Counted from the first letter of the stretch, positions 11,908 through 24,009 are shown. The stretch: 64,000 nt of DNA from Eupeodes corollae (GCF_945859685.1 NC_079149.1:39025136-39089135), one strand, 5' to 3'. Numbers and translations are program-made. The notes: generated from the letters alone by a model not told the origin.

Positions 11908-14900
11908 CCACAAGCGTCCACAGGTTTTTCTCAAAACCCACCTCTGTCTATCAACTCCTACTCTCACCTCCCCGCGGTGAACATCGGGTGCCTAGTACCT
12001 CAACTGGAGATTGGGTTCCAACCCCAGTGGAAAGTTGTTGGGGGCAGCAAACGAGAGAGGGGGGGAGAGGTGTTTCCACTAAGGCACCTCTCCTTATCCA
12101 GGCGGCAGCGGACGAATTCTCGAGATAGAATCAACGGTGGCGTCTACAGTTCCAGTAAGGTCGAACTACTTAGTGAACACCTTATAGGGCTTCTTCGACA
12201 TATTCGGAGCCCAGGCCTATAAGGAGCGGTCCATCCGGCTCCCTTTCCTTGGAGTTATACTAAGGATCTGGCCCTCCAGGTTGGGGGTTGTGCCGTCGGG
12301 GTGACTTCCTGGCCACGTAAAATCATCATAGTTTCGAAGCAACAACAAGCCTCGGATACGGACGGATTCACTGTTGACAACCCACGCAAACGAAATAAGG
12401 ACAACGAACTTCGGATATGTACGTGGAATGTTAGGTCCCTTAACAGACCACGTGCAGCCGAACAATTAGCGGAAGCCCTAAACTGCTGCAAGGCAGATAT
12501 TACAGCCATCCAAGAAGTGCGATGGGATGGACCGGGCAAACGCAAACTAAAACACTGCGATATCTACTACGGCGACTGCTACCGAGAACAAAGACAGCGT
12601 CTATTTGGGTGTGGATTTGTTGTTGGAACTAGGCTCAGGCAAAAAGTCTTGAGTTTCAACAGTGTGAGCGAACGCATCACGACAATCCGCATCAAGGCTA
12701 AATTCGCCGACATAAGCCTAATATGCGCGCATGCCCCAACAGAGGAGAAAGATGAAGACCCCGAAGACATATTCTTCGAGCTCTTGGACAAGACATATGA
12801 GCAGTGCCCTGGCTATGACATTAAAATTGTCTTAGGAGATTTTAATGCCAAGCTAGGAAGAGAAGACATCTTTGGTGGCATAATCGGGAGATACAGCCTG
12901 CACGACACCACCTCCGACAACGGACTCAGGCTGGTCGATTTCGCTGCGGGGCGAGACGTTCTGGTAGCTAGTACGCAGTTCACGCATCTTAATATCCACA
13001 AGGGGACATGGAAATCTCCTGATCAATTAACCGTCAACCAGATTGACCACATTGCGATCGACGCACGACACTTCTCCAGTATCCAGGATATCCGAACATT
13101 CCGAGAGGCCAACATTGACTCGGACCACTACCTCGTTGTAGCCAAGGTACGGCTACGGATATCCCGATCCAAGCCAAAACAAGGAAGTACTGTGAGAAGA
13201 TTCGACGTTAGACGGCTACAATCGCAAGAGACTGCCATGTCCTTTTCCGATCGAGTCTCTAATAACCTCCTAAGGAGTCCTATGCTTCCTGCATTAAGCA
13301 TTGAAAACCAGTGGCAACATTGCCTTGCAGCCATCAGAGATGCCGCCTCTGAAGTGCTAGGTTTCACACGGCCACCACAGTGAAACCCCTGGTTTGACGA
13401 CGAATGCCGGCAAGCTCACGCAGCGAAACAAGAGGCATACAAAACGGCGCTGCACAAAAGGACGAGAGCTGCTCGCGAGCTCTACGAGCAGAAGAGGAGA
13501 GAGGAACACCGGCTTCTTAGACGGAAAAAAAGAGAGCATGAGAAGCGCGCGATCGAGGAGATAGAGGGATGTCACAACAGGAATGAGGTTCGTAAATTTT
13601 ACCAAAAGGTAAAAAAAACCTCCCAAGGGTACCAGCCACGAACCGAAGCCTGTAAAGACGATCAAGGGAACATCGTAGTAGAACCACAGTCGATGCTGAG
13701 AATATGGAAAGATCACTTCTCCAAATTATTTAACGGCGATGACGAACCGAATTCCGCTGTAAGGGAGATAGAACCACTCAACCTCGGCGACGCAGATCAA
13801 CAATTCCGCCCACCCGACCTTGACGAAGTGAAGATAGCTATATCTAAACTTAAGTCAAACAAAGCTGCTGGAGCTGACGGCATCACCGCCGAACTATTCA
13901 AAGCAGCAGGCGATGACTTGGTAGGGAGCATGCACCAACTCATCTGCAAAATTTGGTCGGAAGAAAGCATGCCCGATGAGTGGAATCTCAGCATAGTGTG
14001 CCCGATACATAAGAAAGGAGACCCTCTAAACTGCGCCAACTACAGAGGCATCAGTCTCCTTAACATTGCGTATAAGATCTTCTCTGCCGTATTATGTGAA
14101 CGTCTGAAGCCATTCGTCAACAACCTGATTGGTCCTTATCAGTGTGGCTTCAGACCAGGAAAGTCCACTATCGACCAAATATTCACACTACGGCAGATCT
14201 TGGAAAAAACCCAGGAGCTTCAAATCGATACCCACCATCTCTTTATCGATTTCAAAGCCGCGTATGACAGCATCTATAGGGAAGAGCTCTACCGAGCAAT
14301 GTCTAGTTTTGGCATCCCTGTCAAACTTATCCGTTTGTGCAGAATGACGATGGAGAATGCACGCTGCTCTATCAAGGTCGGAAAAGATCTTACCGATGCA
14401 TTTGATGTCAAAAAAGGTTTTAGACAAGGCGATGCACTGTCATGCGACTTCTTCAACATCGTTCTGGAAAGAATTGTGCAAAACTCAACCGTCAACACTA
14501 GAGGCACAATCTTCCAAAGATCCATCCAATTACTCGGATACGCAGATGATATTGACATAATTGGAAGATCAAAGCGTGATGTCAGTGGAGCGTTTTTGAG
14601 CATTGCGACGGAAGCGAAGAAGATGGGTTTAGTGGTCAATGAGGGCAAGACCAAGTATATGCTGTGATCAAAAAAGGACACTGAACGACGACGTCTTGGA
14701 CAAAACGTCACCATGGACAGCTATAACTTTGAGGTAGTTAAGGACTTTGTCTACCTAGGGACCGCTATTAATGCAGACAACGACACCAGCGCTGAAATCA
14801 AACGAAGAATAACTCTTGCAAATCGCTGCTTCTTTGGACTTAGAAGGCAATTGAGAAGTAAAGTCCTCTCTCGAGCATGTAAAATCACCATCTATATCCC

Positions 14901-15352
14901 GGTTCTCATTTATGGCGCTGAGGCCTGGACCCTGTCAAAGAAAGATGAGAGCGTCTTAGGATGCTTCGAGAGAAAAATTCTTCGGGCGATTTTTGGTCCC
15001 GTACGCATAGATGGAGAATGGAGGAGAAGATATAACGACGAACTGTACGGGCTGTACAGCGGCACTGACCTAGTTAGCAGAATTAAAGTCCAACGGCTTA
15101 GATGGCTAGGTCATGTAGAGCGGATGGACATCAATGCTCCAGCCCGGAAGGTCTTCGAATCCAATCCCGAGGGATGGCGCAGTAGAGGAAAACCGCGACT
15201 CAGGTGGCGCACCCAGGTGGGAGAGGACCTCAACCAACTTGGCGTGCGAAACTGGAGACAGCTAGCTAGGGACCGAGCTGGCTGGAGACGCTTGTTGGTT
15301 GAGGCCCAGGTCCGTCCCGGACTGTAGCGCCACCTTAAGTAAGTAAGTAAGT
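11908..15352 (+). mobile_element. RTE-type LINE, copy 1, nearly full length
   Basis: The LINE interrupts the Helitron helicase and is bounded by AATATCCC at 11900-11907 and 15353-15360, a target-site duplication. The 5' part (11908-12222) is non-coding leader. One long frame holds the endonuclease and reverse transcriptase. The element ends in GCGCCACCTTAAGTAAG, a short tandem (TAAG)n tail of the kind RTE elements carry in place of poly(A). A second, truncated copy lies at 19249-21099. Confidence 0.85.
12223..15327 (+). pseudogene. RTE endonuclease-reverse transcriptase ORF with two TGA stops
   Basis: The whole frame from 12223 to the TAG at 15325-15327 (about 1034 codons) is open except for TGA at 13381-13383 and at 14665-14667. 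First comes an APE-type endonuclease with TWNVRSL (12421), QEVRWDG (about 12510), LGDFNAKLG (about 12832) and SDHYLVVAKV (about 13119). An Arg/Lys-rich linker follows. The reverse transcriptase has KAAGADGITAELF (13861), FRPGKSTIDQI, DFKAAYDSI, FRQGDALSC and the catalytic YADD (about 14539). The C-terminal part carries WLGHVERM. At both stop positions the second copy has sense codons, so these are recent nonsense mutations. It resembles BovB/RTE proteins. No ATG near the start of the frame is clearly the initiator. Confidence 0.88.
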
Positions 15353-15520
15353 AATATCCCACTATAGAATGAAGAACAAAGAACCATTTATGACCACAAC
15401 ATGCTCGCAGTTTCGGCAGGACAAGGTGGATTATGTTTTTTTGGATGCACCAGGTGGAACTGGAAAACATTCCTTATTTCGCTAATTCTTGCTTAAATAT
15501 GATCAAATAATGGTACCGCA

Positions 15521-16140
15521 TTGGCTGTTGCATCTTCTGGGATTGCGGCAACTTTATTGGATGGAGGCAGAACAGCTCATTTAATACTGGCAGCACTCTT
15601 TAAAGGTGATTTCAGACAAACACTTCGCGTTATTTCGCGTTCAACGCACGATGATGAGATCAACGCGTGCTTTAAATCATCGCCACTGTGGTATGAGTGT
15701 TCAAATGCTTCAAGATCCATCCGACGAAACATTCTCAAACAACTATCCGATATAGGCGACGGAAAAGTTACTACAGATTAAACTGGATGCATAAAATTAC
15801 CGTTCGATTTCTACACGATTATTGATTCACAAGATGCTCCTAAGTGGCCGACAGAAAGAGCAATTTTAACAGCAAAAAATGTTTATGTCAACGAATTAAA
15901 TCTCAAGATACAACATTTTTTACCAAGTGACTTGGTGTCATACAAATCTATTGATACAGTTTGTGATGCTACCGAAGCTGTAAATTATCCAACTGAGTTT
16001 TGAACTCATTGAATTTACCAGGCATGCCACCGCATAATTTACAACTGAAGGTTGGATCTCCGGTAATTTTGCTTCGTAATTTGAACCCAATACAATTATA
16101 GTTGTTGCCAGCTCTATTATTTGAAATAGCGTAGAGTTAA
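15521..16140 (+). pseudogene. Helitron helicase (Pif1-type) fragment
   Basis: The frame from 15521 carries Pif1-family helicase motifs after the Walker A site: SSGIAATLLDGGRTAH, GDFRQTLRVISRSTHDDEINAC and IGDGKV. Beyond the stop at 15779-15781 the same protein continues in broken frames with the [21 protein letters not shown] segment typical of Helitron helicases (about 16020-16100). In living copies this enzyme unwinds DNA during rolling-circle transposition. This one is interrupted. Confidence 0.8.
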
Positions 16141-16559
16141 GTATCATTTTACCAATTGTTAACTGAAACTTTGAAGTTCCTTCTAGACAAAACCGATTAG
16201 ATCATTTTAATTAAAGGTACGTATCCATTTGAGAGTACTTCTGCTACTTCTGCTAGTGAAGTCTCGAGAGCAACTCTCGGGAGACTTTCCATTTAAGAGC
16301 CAAATTTTAGAAATTTTGCTATCGCGAGCTCTCTGCTAGAATATTGAATTTTTTTTGCTGAGGGTACTCTCATAATCGTGTTCACTTGATAGATTTCTTC
16401 TGCTAGCATATTATCAGTTGGCCATGTATTCTTAGAAGCTTTAATTATATCACTGATAACTTCCCATCCCGTCTGTCGATTTGCCTTGCCTAAAAGTTCT
16501 GTAGGTTTTCGTGTTCTGTTAAAAAAGTTGTCAATTGAATTATTCTAAAAGATTAAAAA

Positions 16560-17570
16560 ATTACAATATTTTGCATTTGAGGAAATAGTTTGATTTCAAA
16601 ATCTATTTTTGTAAACGAGATTTTTAGTCGAAAACCAATTTGTACCAATTTTAGTAGCATTTGTTAAAAGATTTTATTTCTTAAACAAATAAATACAAAT
16701 TAGATGAATTAATAGAATTTAAAGTCAATATCTTCTATTGTTCACGAGATATCGAGAACCAAACATCAATTTTTACCAAATTTGCGTACTATTTTTTGTA
16801 GATTTAATTTTTTTATGAAAATATGGATTTATATAAGAAAAACTACAGAATATCGAAACAAATATTTTCTGTGAAATAAAAAATGCTATTTGCGTCGAAA
16901 GTAATTTTTTACCACATTTTAGCATTGTTTTTTTTTGTTTAGGTTTTTATTTTTAGTCATTTAGATTTTTCTCAAAATTTTACTGAATGTTGAAAACAAT
17001 AATTCCTTTAAGCAAAAATTAGAAACAATAATCTCAAATTCTTAAAGTGTGTCGGAAATGAATTTTTACCAACTTTTGTAAAATTTTCTTTTAAGTTTCA
17101 ATTTTTTATTAAAAAACTGTCAATTCGATTTTCTCAAAATTTTCCCTAATGTTGAAAAAAATATTTCTTATATAAGATCAAATAAGTTGGAAGCCATAAT
17201 CTCAAATTTTTGAAGAGTTATTTGAGTCAAAATTCAATTTTTAACAACTTTGAGTAATGTTTTTTTTTTAGGTTTTTGTTTAAAAAAAAAAACTTTTAAT
17301 TTGAAACGATGTTAAAAACGTTACTCTTCGTTGCACACATTTTTTTTGAGAAAAAAATCATTTTTTATTCGTACAATTTTCGAGGTGACAAAATTTTTTT
17401 TCAGTTTTTTTTTTTTGATTTAAAAAAACCGTTGATTGGACTTTTTTATAAAATATACTTGTTTGGTATCAAGTTACAATATAACAATATAAAACTTAAT
17501 TCACGTCTCTAGTGTTTTGGTTCGTGAGATGTTTGGCCTTTCCGCATCTTTCTGCATTATTATCTGTATA
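16560..17570. repeat. degenerate tandem repeats inside Harbinger-like element
   Basis: A unit of roughly 180-190 bp recurs several times in diverged form. Each unit has AAACTGTCAATTCGATTTTCTC, then AATGTTGAAAACAATATTTC, then TCTCAAATTTTTGAA, then TTTGAGTCGAAA and TTTTTACCAA in that order (variants differ). The reverse complement of the same unit is repeated at 60230-61090, so these two distant regions are related. Confidence 0.6.
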
Positions 17571-17626
17571 ACAAAATTTATTTGAAGTTGATATCTCTTG
17601 TGCTATGGACGACGAAAAAACGTCGC

Positions 17627-17682
17627 GAACGTACGGACGTACAGACGTACGAACGTATGAACGAACAAACGTACGAACGTGC
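17627..17682. repeat. 4/8-bp periodic GTAC-rich repeat
   Basis: A run of about 14 tetranucleotides alternates RRAC and GTAC (GAACGTAC, GGACGTAC, AGACGTAC and so on) with few errors. It is nearly self-complementary, which explains the Arg/Thr/Tyr-rich frames on both strands. It is a simple repeat, not a gene. Confidence 0.7.
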
Positions 17683-18082
17683 GGCATCTTTCTTAAAATC
17701 TTTTATTTCGACTCTAGGGATCTTGAAACGTCGAGAAATGTCAAAATTTTCAATTTGACTAATTGGACTCATTACAAAAACAATAGAGAAGTTAATAAAA
17801 GTATTTTCAAATCAAATTTATATGAACAAAAGACATAGTTTCCACTGATTTGCCATGTTTACTCTCGACAGCTACTCGCAAAATACGAACTGTGTTGGTA
17901 TTCCGCGAGCTTTTCTCGGATAGTTGTAAGCACCACTTTCAAAAAGACCGAATGTCTAGAGTAATAAGTCAACTCATTGCGAGCTACTCTCCAGACTATG
18001 TCCACTTGCGGAAACGCTCTCGAGAGCAGCTTGAGAGCGACCCGCAGCACATTATTTACTCTCAAATGGACACCCACCTTAA

Positions 18083-19161
18083 GTTAATTGGAAAGCTAAG
18101 TTTATATATGTAGTTTATGAAATAAAGCATCATGCCAAACTGTATGCTTTCCAATTATTAATTTGTAATGAGATAATAGGCTTTTGGTTTGTTTTTTTTC
18201 TTTTGTTTAAACAAAAATGTAAATGTAAATGTTTTTTTTTACTGTTTTCACAAACTTGTACATATTAATAATTTTCAAAATTAAGTTTGTTATCTTTTTT
18301 TGCAGAAAAACAAATTGTCAAGTATTGTTTTTTTTTTAATTTGTGGTATGAAAACTTAAGAAGAAAATATTTTCGACGTTATGGAACCCCAGAAACCAAT
18401 GGAATTTTCTTGGGGTAGTGAATATGAGACAACCGTATAGTAGATCAACTAGTTTTGAAGTTCTTTATTTGTTGTTCTTTTATGATAATGCTATGAGGGT
18501 AAGTGCAACTCTATTTTGCTATGATTAATATTTATATGGTATTTGTATTTATTGATAAATTTTTAGTGCCAAACAATTGAAAAATCCTTTCCAAATTCAC
18601 AAGAGTGTGGATGGATTGGATTACCAAGAGTTCCGTCTTTGTCTGCAGAAAAGTCTGCTTGACTGTAAATATACAATTTTTCAGTAAAAGGTTTCATTTT
18701 GAATAGCAATCTCTTTAGCAGGTGAAGTTTAATATTTTTTGACATTTGAGAAGTTATAACATCGCCGTTTCTAAAAATGGAACGATACACGCTTCATTGA
18801 CGCATACAAATTGACTAGAAAACATTTTGACTCTTTCCTTTGGCACGAAAGATAAGGTCGAATGCTAGAGGTTCACATTTGATTCAAGGTTAACAGCCGT
18901 AAATGTGCGAATTGGTCATAAGACTTCATAAAAGGAAATGGCGCTACAAAAATAAAGCCGTGGTGGTTTTAAGAATGATGTTGTTTTGTATTATTGTTAA
19001 TAGTTTACCTTTTTGTTTACAATGAAATAAATCAATTGATTTCTCTTAAAAATACCCAATTTTGATATCTAGGTAACCCGTTATTTAAAAAACATTAAAG
19101 CTTATTTTAATTTATAAGAAGCTATAACTAGAAAAAGTAAGATCAATAGTTATGATTATGG
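18083..19161. other. non-coding, nothing recognised
   Basis: AT-rich sequence. A minus-strand frame at 18790-18563 (75 codons) resembles no family I know and has no supporting context. I see no transposon ends. Confidence 0.4.
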
Positions 19162-19248
19162 CTGGGATTTCCATGCACTTAAAAACGCAAAATATGCTCT
19201 TAAAAATGGGAAATATGCACTTAAAATATGCATTTAAAATCATATATT

Positions 19249-21099
19249 TAACCTTGCATCTCCCTCAACCAGTGGCAACAGTGCCAAGATGCAATCAGAG
19301 AAGCCTTATGTTATGCTGGGTTTCAAACAGCCACCGACAAGAAACCCCTGGTTTGATGAGGAATGTAGGCTGGCAAATGCAGCCAAACTACAGGCACGCA
19401 AAGCGGCGCTGCATAAAAGGACGAGAGCTGCTCGTGAGCTCTATGAGCAGAAGAGGCGAGAGGAACGCCGACTTTTCAGAAGGAAAAAGAGAGGGCATGA
19501 GAAGCGTGCGGTCGAAGATGTTGAGAGGTATAAAAGCAGGAATGAGGTTCGAAAGTTTTATGAATAGGTGAAACGAAATTCACAGGTACGTAAACCTAGA
19601 ACCGAAGGCTGCAAAGACGAAAGTGGAAAAATCATAGTGGAACCGCAGTCAATGCTGAGGATATGGAAGGACCATTTCTGCAGACTGTATAACGGCGACG
19701 AAGAACTGAACTCCGCTGTCAGGCAGGTTGATCCATTCAATATAGACTACGAAAGCCAACAATCCCGTCCTCCCGATTTACACGAAGTAAAGATTGCCAT
19801 ATCTAAGTTGAAGTCATCGCCTATAAAATCTTCTCTGCCGTAATATGTGAACGTCTAAAGCCCATCGTCAACAACCTGATAGGTCCTTATCAGTGTGGTT
19901 TTAGACCAGGAAAGTCCACAGTTGATCAAATATTCACATTACGGCAGATCCTGGAAAAAACTCAAGAACACCAAATCGACTCCCACCATCTTTTCATCGA
20001 TTTCAAGGCCCCATATGACAGCATCTGCAGGGACGAGCTGTATAGAGCCATGTCTAGTTTTGGCATCCCTGCCAAACTCGTCCATTTGTGCAGAACGACC
20101 ATGGAGAATTCACGCTGCTCCATAAAGGTTGGAAACAACTTAACAGAACCTTTCGATGTCAAAAAAGGTTTTAGACAAGGTGATGCGCTGTCATGTGATT
20201 TTTTTACCATCGTGCTTGAAAGAATAGTGCAGAGCTCACACGTCAACACTAGAGGCACTATCTTTCAGAAGTTTATCCAATAACTGGCATATGCTGATGA
20301 CATTGACATAATCGGAAGAACTCAGCGTGATGTCAATGGGGCTTTTGTGAGTATTGAGGCAGAGGCGCCAAAAATGGGTTTAACGGTTAACAAAGTACAT
20401 GCTGTCGTCTAGAAAGGACATACAACACCGACGACTTGGTTAAAACGTCACAATCGACAGACGTAACTTTGAGGTAGTCAAGGACTTTGTCTACTTAGGC
20501 TCCGCTGTAAACGCAGAAAACAACACCAGCGCTGAGATCAAACGCAGAATAACTCTTGCTAACCGCTGTTTCTTTGGACTAAGAAAGCAATTGAGTGGTG
20601 AAGTCCTCTCTGGAGGAACCAAAGTGTTGCTATATAAGGCCCTTATCATCCCCGTCCGGCTATATGGTGCAGAAGCATGGACCATGACAAAAGCGGATGA
20701 AAGCACCTTGGGTCGCTTAGAGAGAAAAGTTCTTCGTGTGATCTACGGTCCCGTATGCATCGAAGGGGAATGGAGGAGAAGATGGAACGACGAACTGTAC
20801 GTGCTGTGAAGCTACGTAGACTTAGCCAGAAGGGTAAAAATCCAACGACTAAGATGGCTGGGTCACGTAGAGCGCATGGAAACCAGTGCTCCGGCCCGGA
20901 AAGTCTTCGAATCCGCACCCACAGGACAACGCAGTAGAGGAAGACCGCGGATCAGGAGGCGCGCACAAGTGGAAGGTGACCTCGGCCAACTTGGAGCGCA
21001 AAACTGGAGACATCTAGCTAGGGACCGAGCTAAATGGAGAAGTTTGTTGGGTGAGGCCCTAGTTCACACAGGTCTGTAGCGCCACCTTAAGTAAGTAAG
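19249..21099 (+). pseudogene. RTE-type LINE, copy 2, truncated
   Basis: Homologous to copy 1 from about its position 13285 to its end, with the same GCGCCACCTTAAGTAAG tail. The endonuclease is absent (5' truncation). About 210 bp of the RT is deleted at 19816, removing the segment that includes KAAGADGITAELF. There are several frameshifts and stops (TAG at 19565, TAA at 20281, TGA at 20807). The catalytic YADD equivalent is still visible at about 20290 (YADDIDIIGR). TATATT at 19243-19248 and 21100-21105 may be the target duplication. It is inserted in the hAT-like relic. Confidence 0.8.
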
Positions 21100-21653
21100 T
21101 ATATTCCTCTTTTCAATGAGCACAAAAAAACTTAGTGTACAATTTTTTTAAGGAAAATCAGTCTTTTATTTTATCATTAAAAGGAACTAACAAACAAGTA
21201 GGTATATTAAAAAATTAAAAAATACAAAAAACATAAACAATACATAAAAATGACATCAGCATAAGAAAAAAAAATCCCTTTGAATAACATTTTTTTTCAA
21301 AATAAAACAAACAATAGAAAAATTGACATAAATCATGAAATTCTTCTTAAAGTTTTTTAAAAATAAAGCTTTAGCAATTAGGCCTTTGAAACGTCTTATA
21401 CATCGAAAAGAAACGTTTTACGTCAATTGACGTAAGTGTTTCATTCTTAAAGGCAGAAATTTCATCGGTTGTAAAGTTTCTCAAATAATTTTCATAACTG
21501 CAACTCAATGTAAATGCCTTGCATATATTTTTCTAAAACATTCTCAAGCTTCTTTTGTATGGCTGGAACAAGAGATCCTTAACAGCAGTTGTTTTTTTTA
21601 CAACAGCATCTTGAACTAAATCAATTAGATTTTTCAATGTGTCCCTTCCCTTA

Positions 21654-22343
21654 GTGCCTGTCTATACGCGTTGTGCCCACAACGTTGTGCTCACAACACT
21701 ATGTGTCTACATGTGTTGTGACTACTCATGGCCCGTTTTCCATTTTGTGTTGTGGAACGAAGAACTTGAAACATTTGTCTTCGAGATTTTGAGCGGGTGA
21801 TATACTACCGACATACATAGGATTTTGTCTTGTTTTTACAAGATATAGAATTTTATAGATTGAAATGGATACAAATAATGAAATTATTTGTTTAACTGCA
21901 ATATGCGCAGCGGCAAATGTTTTATTTCTGCTAAATGAAGAAGTGAAAAAAAAAACAAGGGAATGGTCAAAACCTTGGAGGCTCGCAGGAATACACAAAG
22001 TTCTTTTAAATGAAGAACTACGCTTAGAAATAGAATCGTTATAGTTATCTTCGTATGGACGAGGATTCTTCTAAAGAACTCTTATGCATAGTGCAGAACT
22101 CAATTCAAAAACGGAATTCTGTTATGCGAGAATCTTTAGCGAAGCCAAAGAGCAAAACAAATGTACCTCTCGCATTGACGAACAGAAAATAATGAGAAAT
22201 TCGGAACGAAATGAGAACGGAACTGTACTGCCCAAGCAGAAAATTCAAATTCTGTCATCAGCATCCCGTCCCTTTACTCAGCTCCTCTCTTGCCCACAAA
22301 CTCTCGTCACAACGTTGTGGGCACAACGCGTATAGACAGGCAC
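21654..22343 (+). mobile_element. 690-bp PIF/Harbinger-derived MITE
   Basis: The ends are perfect 36-bp inverted repeats (21654-21689, 22308-22343) starting GTGCCTGTCTATACGCG and containing ACAACGTTGT. TTA flanks both sides (21651-21653, 22344-22346), the TWA duplication of PIF/Harbinger. The interior keeps the start of a transposase-like frame (21865-22044). Perfect long ends imply a fairly young insertion. It interrupts the hAT-like relic. Confidence 0.85.
21865..22044 (+). pseudogene. N-terminal remnant of Harbinger-type transposase
   Basis: The frame is 59 codons from ATG to TAG. The first part is rich in Ala/Ile/Leu, then comes a basic segment with KKKTREWSKPWRLAG and LLNEELRLE. This matches the layout of many Harbinger transposases, whose N-terminus has a charged stretch followed by a W-x-R-P-W / ELR pattern and then an RM-x-x-x-x-F/E-E-L-L segment. 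The next frame (from about 22045) reads YLRMDEDSSKELL, which continues that pattern after a break. The DDE core is missing. Confidence 0.5.
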
Positions 22344-22990
22344 TTAAGCTCTGTTATGGTATCACAAGGAAAACTGTAGTTAGGAATATTATTTGGCTTT
22401 TAAGTAAAAGCTGGTTCTCTCTTTTGCATTTTTAACTGCAACAGCATCAGAATCATCGAAATTATTAACCTTAACTTCCTCAAACTCCTCATAGTGCTTT
22501 GCGTAATAGACAACTGCTTGTAGATAGGTTACCCACCTGGTAACAATAGGCTGTGGTGGAATTGATGGTTCCCTTAAAAATGTTTGTTTTCCATTTTCTA
22601 CCAATAAATCTGCATTTTTAAAACAGCTTCGTATTTCCTCTGAAATTCGATAAGCTAAACAAGTTGCATGTATCAACTTCGGATATAAGAGTTTTAACCT
22701 TCCTTAACCATGTATGGCGCCATGTATTTTCACGTAGTTCATTAATTCTAATTTTATGGGCCGTTTGCATTTCTTTGAAACCGATGTTTTCTTAATTTTG
22801 TGTCCCTTCTTTTTAATATGAACGAAAAATATGCATTAATTATAGAAATGTGCAAAAATATGCATTTGTAATCAAATATGCCCTAACTATTGAATGGTAT
22901 TTCAAAGGAAAATTAATTAATTAATAAATTAATTTCCTCGATTGTTTCAAAAGTTTGTTAATAAAAATATACATTTTATGGAAATCCCAG

Positions 22991-23940
22991 ACCTTTATGA
23001 TACTAGGCCCAAACAAAAGAATTTAATTGTGGTATCCCTGTACATTAATACATTCGCCTTAGATTTCGATTTTTTTTCAGATTATAGACAATATTGCAAC
23101 AAGCCTTATCAGTGTCGAAAACTTGGATCAACTCAATCAAAAGACATAACTCTCAGATTTTATGCAAATTTTTTTATTTAGATGAGATGAATTCTTTTTA
23201 GTGACGCAGAACAAATGATACACATACCCCACCGACCGGCACACCCTAATTGAACCTCTGCGCAAATATAAATACTACATAATTGTATACTTTTGAAAAA
23301 CTGTCATGCTAAGACTATATTTATTGCAATCAATCTTTTGTCTGTACAAAAACAACAAATAAGTCTAGTAAAAAACTATAACGAGGCTTCGTATGGTAAT
23401 GACCCAAATTAAGAAATATGTATGTCTGTTTTAAAAAGGAATTAAATGTAAGTTGTAAGTGAGGGATTTAAAGTCGATTAAGGAGAGGAAGCTCGACTTT
23501 AAGTACCCGAAATCTGTTTTCAATTTGTTGATTGTTATTGTTATGCATTATCCTTAGAGCTGAATTTTGAAGCTAATTGAAGTGGGTTTTGTGCTTCGTT
23601 TCCTCAAGCAAGTATATCATATCTGAGATTTGACTCTACTAAAACTTATTAAACTTGTCCCAGAACGTGCCCAGAAGCATTGAGACCCTTCTTTCAAAGA
23701 TTTTCTATATGCTTGTCCCAAAAAAATGCCAATCTAAAAAAACCTTAGATATTTGTAAAGCTTAACAACCTGAATGCATTCTGTTGGCGTGATAAGGAAG
23801 AAATAATTTAATAAATGTTTTGTTTGTAGTTTTGTTTTCATATGTGAATTTTGTATATGCATAATTAGTCTTGGAAGCGTTGTCTCAGAAGCGTGCTTAG
23901 GAAGGAAGCTGTCTTTACCTGGTCCATTTTCCCTCTGCAT
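22991..23940. other. non-coding, nothing recognised
   Basis: AT-rich sequence with no convincing coding frame, transposon end or RNA gene. Short frames at 22942-23181 (+) and 23940-23734 (-) look like chance. Confidence 0.4.
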
Positions 23941-24009
23941 GGAGAGAAGTTAAATTTGTTTTTATACGCAAAGCAGGTAAATCCTAAATATCTACGACCT
24001 ATAAGTCTA

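Larger units (their letters stand above)
11529..16150 (+). mobile_element. Helitron relic split by a LINE
   Basis: The left end begins TCTAATATATAAAATTCTC, the kind of start insect Helitrons have, and continues with the usual subterminal sequence. At about 11730-11900 a helicase segment reads ALIAIEDLSIIIANLPLSHF and then AAFVARNIP. After the LINE insertion (11908-15352) the helicase resumes with a Walker A motif, APGGTGK (about 15447-15467), then the SSGIAATLLDGGRTAH segment (from about 15536), GDFRQTL and, to about 16110, [20 protein letters not shown]. Several stops and frameshifts are present. The Rep region and a clear 3' end were not found, so it is an internally deleted, dead copy. Confidence 0.8.
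16215..18079. mobile_element. PIF/Harbinger-like element, non-autonomous
   Basis: Inverted repeats of 23 bp (20 matches, core TCCATTTGAGAGTA) lie at 16215-16237 and 18057-18079, flanked by TAA (16212-16214, 18080-18082), the 3-bp TWA duplication of PIF/Harbinger. Minus-strand sequence at about 16500-16275 reads as a degraded protein with ELLGKANRQTGWEVISD, a segment also present at 61110-61160 beside a Harbinger transposase piece. Most of the interior is AT-rich tandem repeats (16560-17570). No transposase core is left. Confidence 0.65.
21340..22700 (-). pseudogene. hAT-like transposase relic
   Basis: The minus strand encodes a TRWVTYLQAVVYYAKHYEEF segment (22570-22480), then an ITEL/GRDTLKNLIDLVQDAV segment that reads in one frame on the two sides of the MITE insertion, then TDEISAF and DVKRFFSMYKTFQRPN (about 21460-21380). 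The last matches the conserved C-terminal region of hAT transposases (dVErsFS..K). There are stops between the parts and no start or BED finger was found. Confidence 0.5.
19162..22990 (-). mobile_element. hAT-like element relic with nested insertions
   Basis: Perfect 13-bp inverted repeats CTGGGATTTCCAT/ATGGAAATCCCAG mark 19162-19174 and 22978-22990. Both subterminal regions (19185-19245, 22815-22890) are packed with AATATGC/ATGCATTT words, as in many hAT elements. Minus-strand coding relics at 22676-22389 and 21650-21370 look like a hAT-type transposase: PPQPIVTRWVTYLQAVVYY in the first and DVKRFFSMYKTF near the end of the second. The element is interrupted by an RTE copy (19249-21099) and by a Harbinger MITE (21654-22343). 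I could not find an 8-bp target duplication. Confidence 0.55.

Noticed and set aside
17496..17838. Arg/Val/Tyr-rich frames on both strands
   Set aside because: Produced by the near-palindromic RRAC-GTAC simple repeat.
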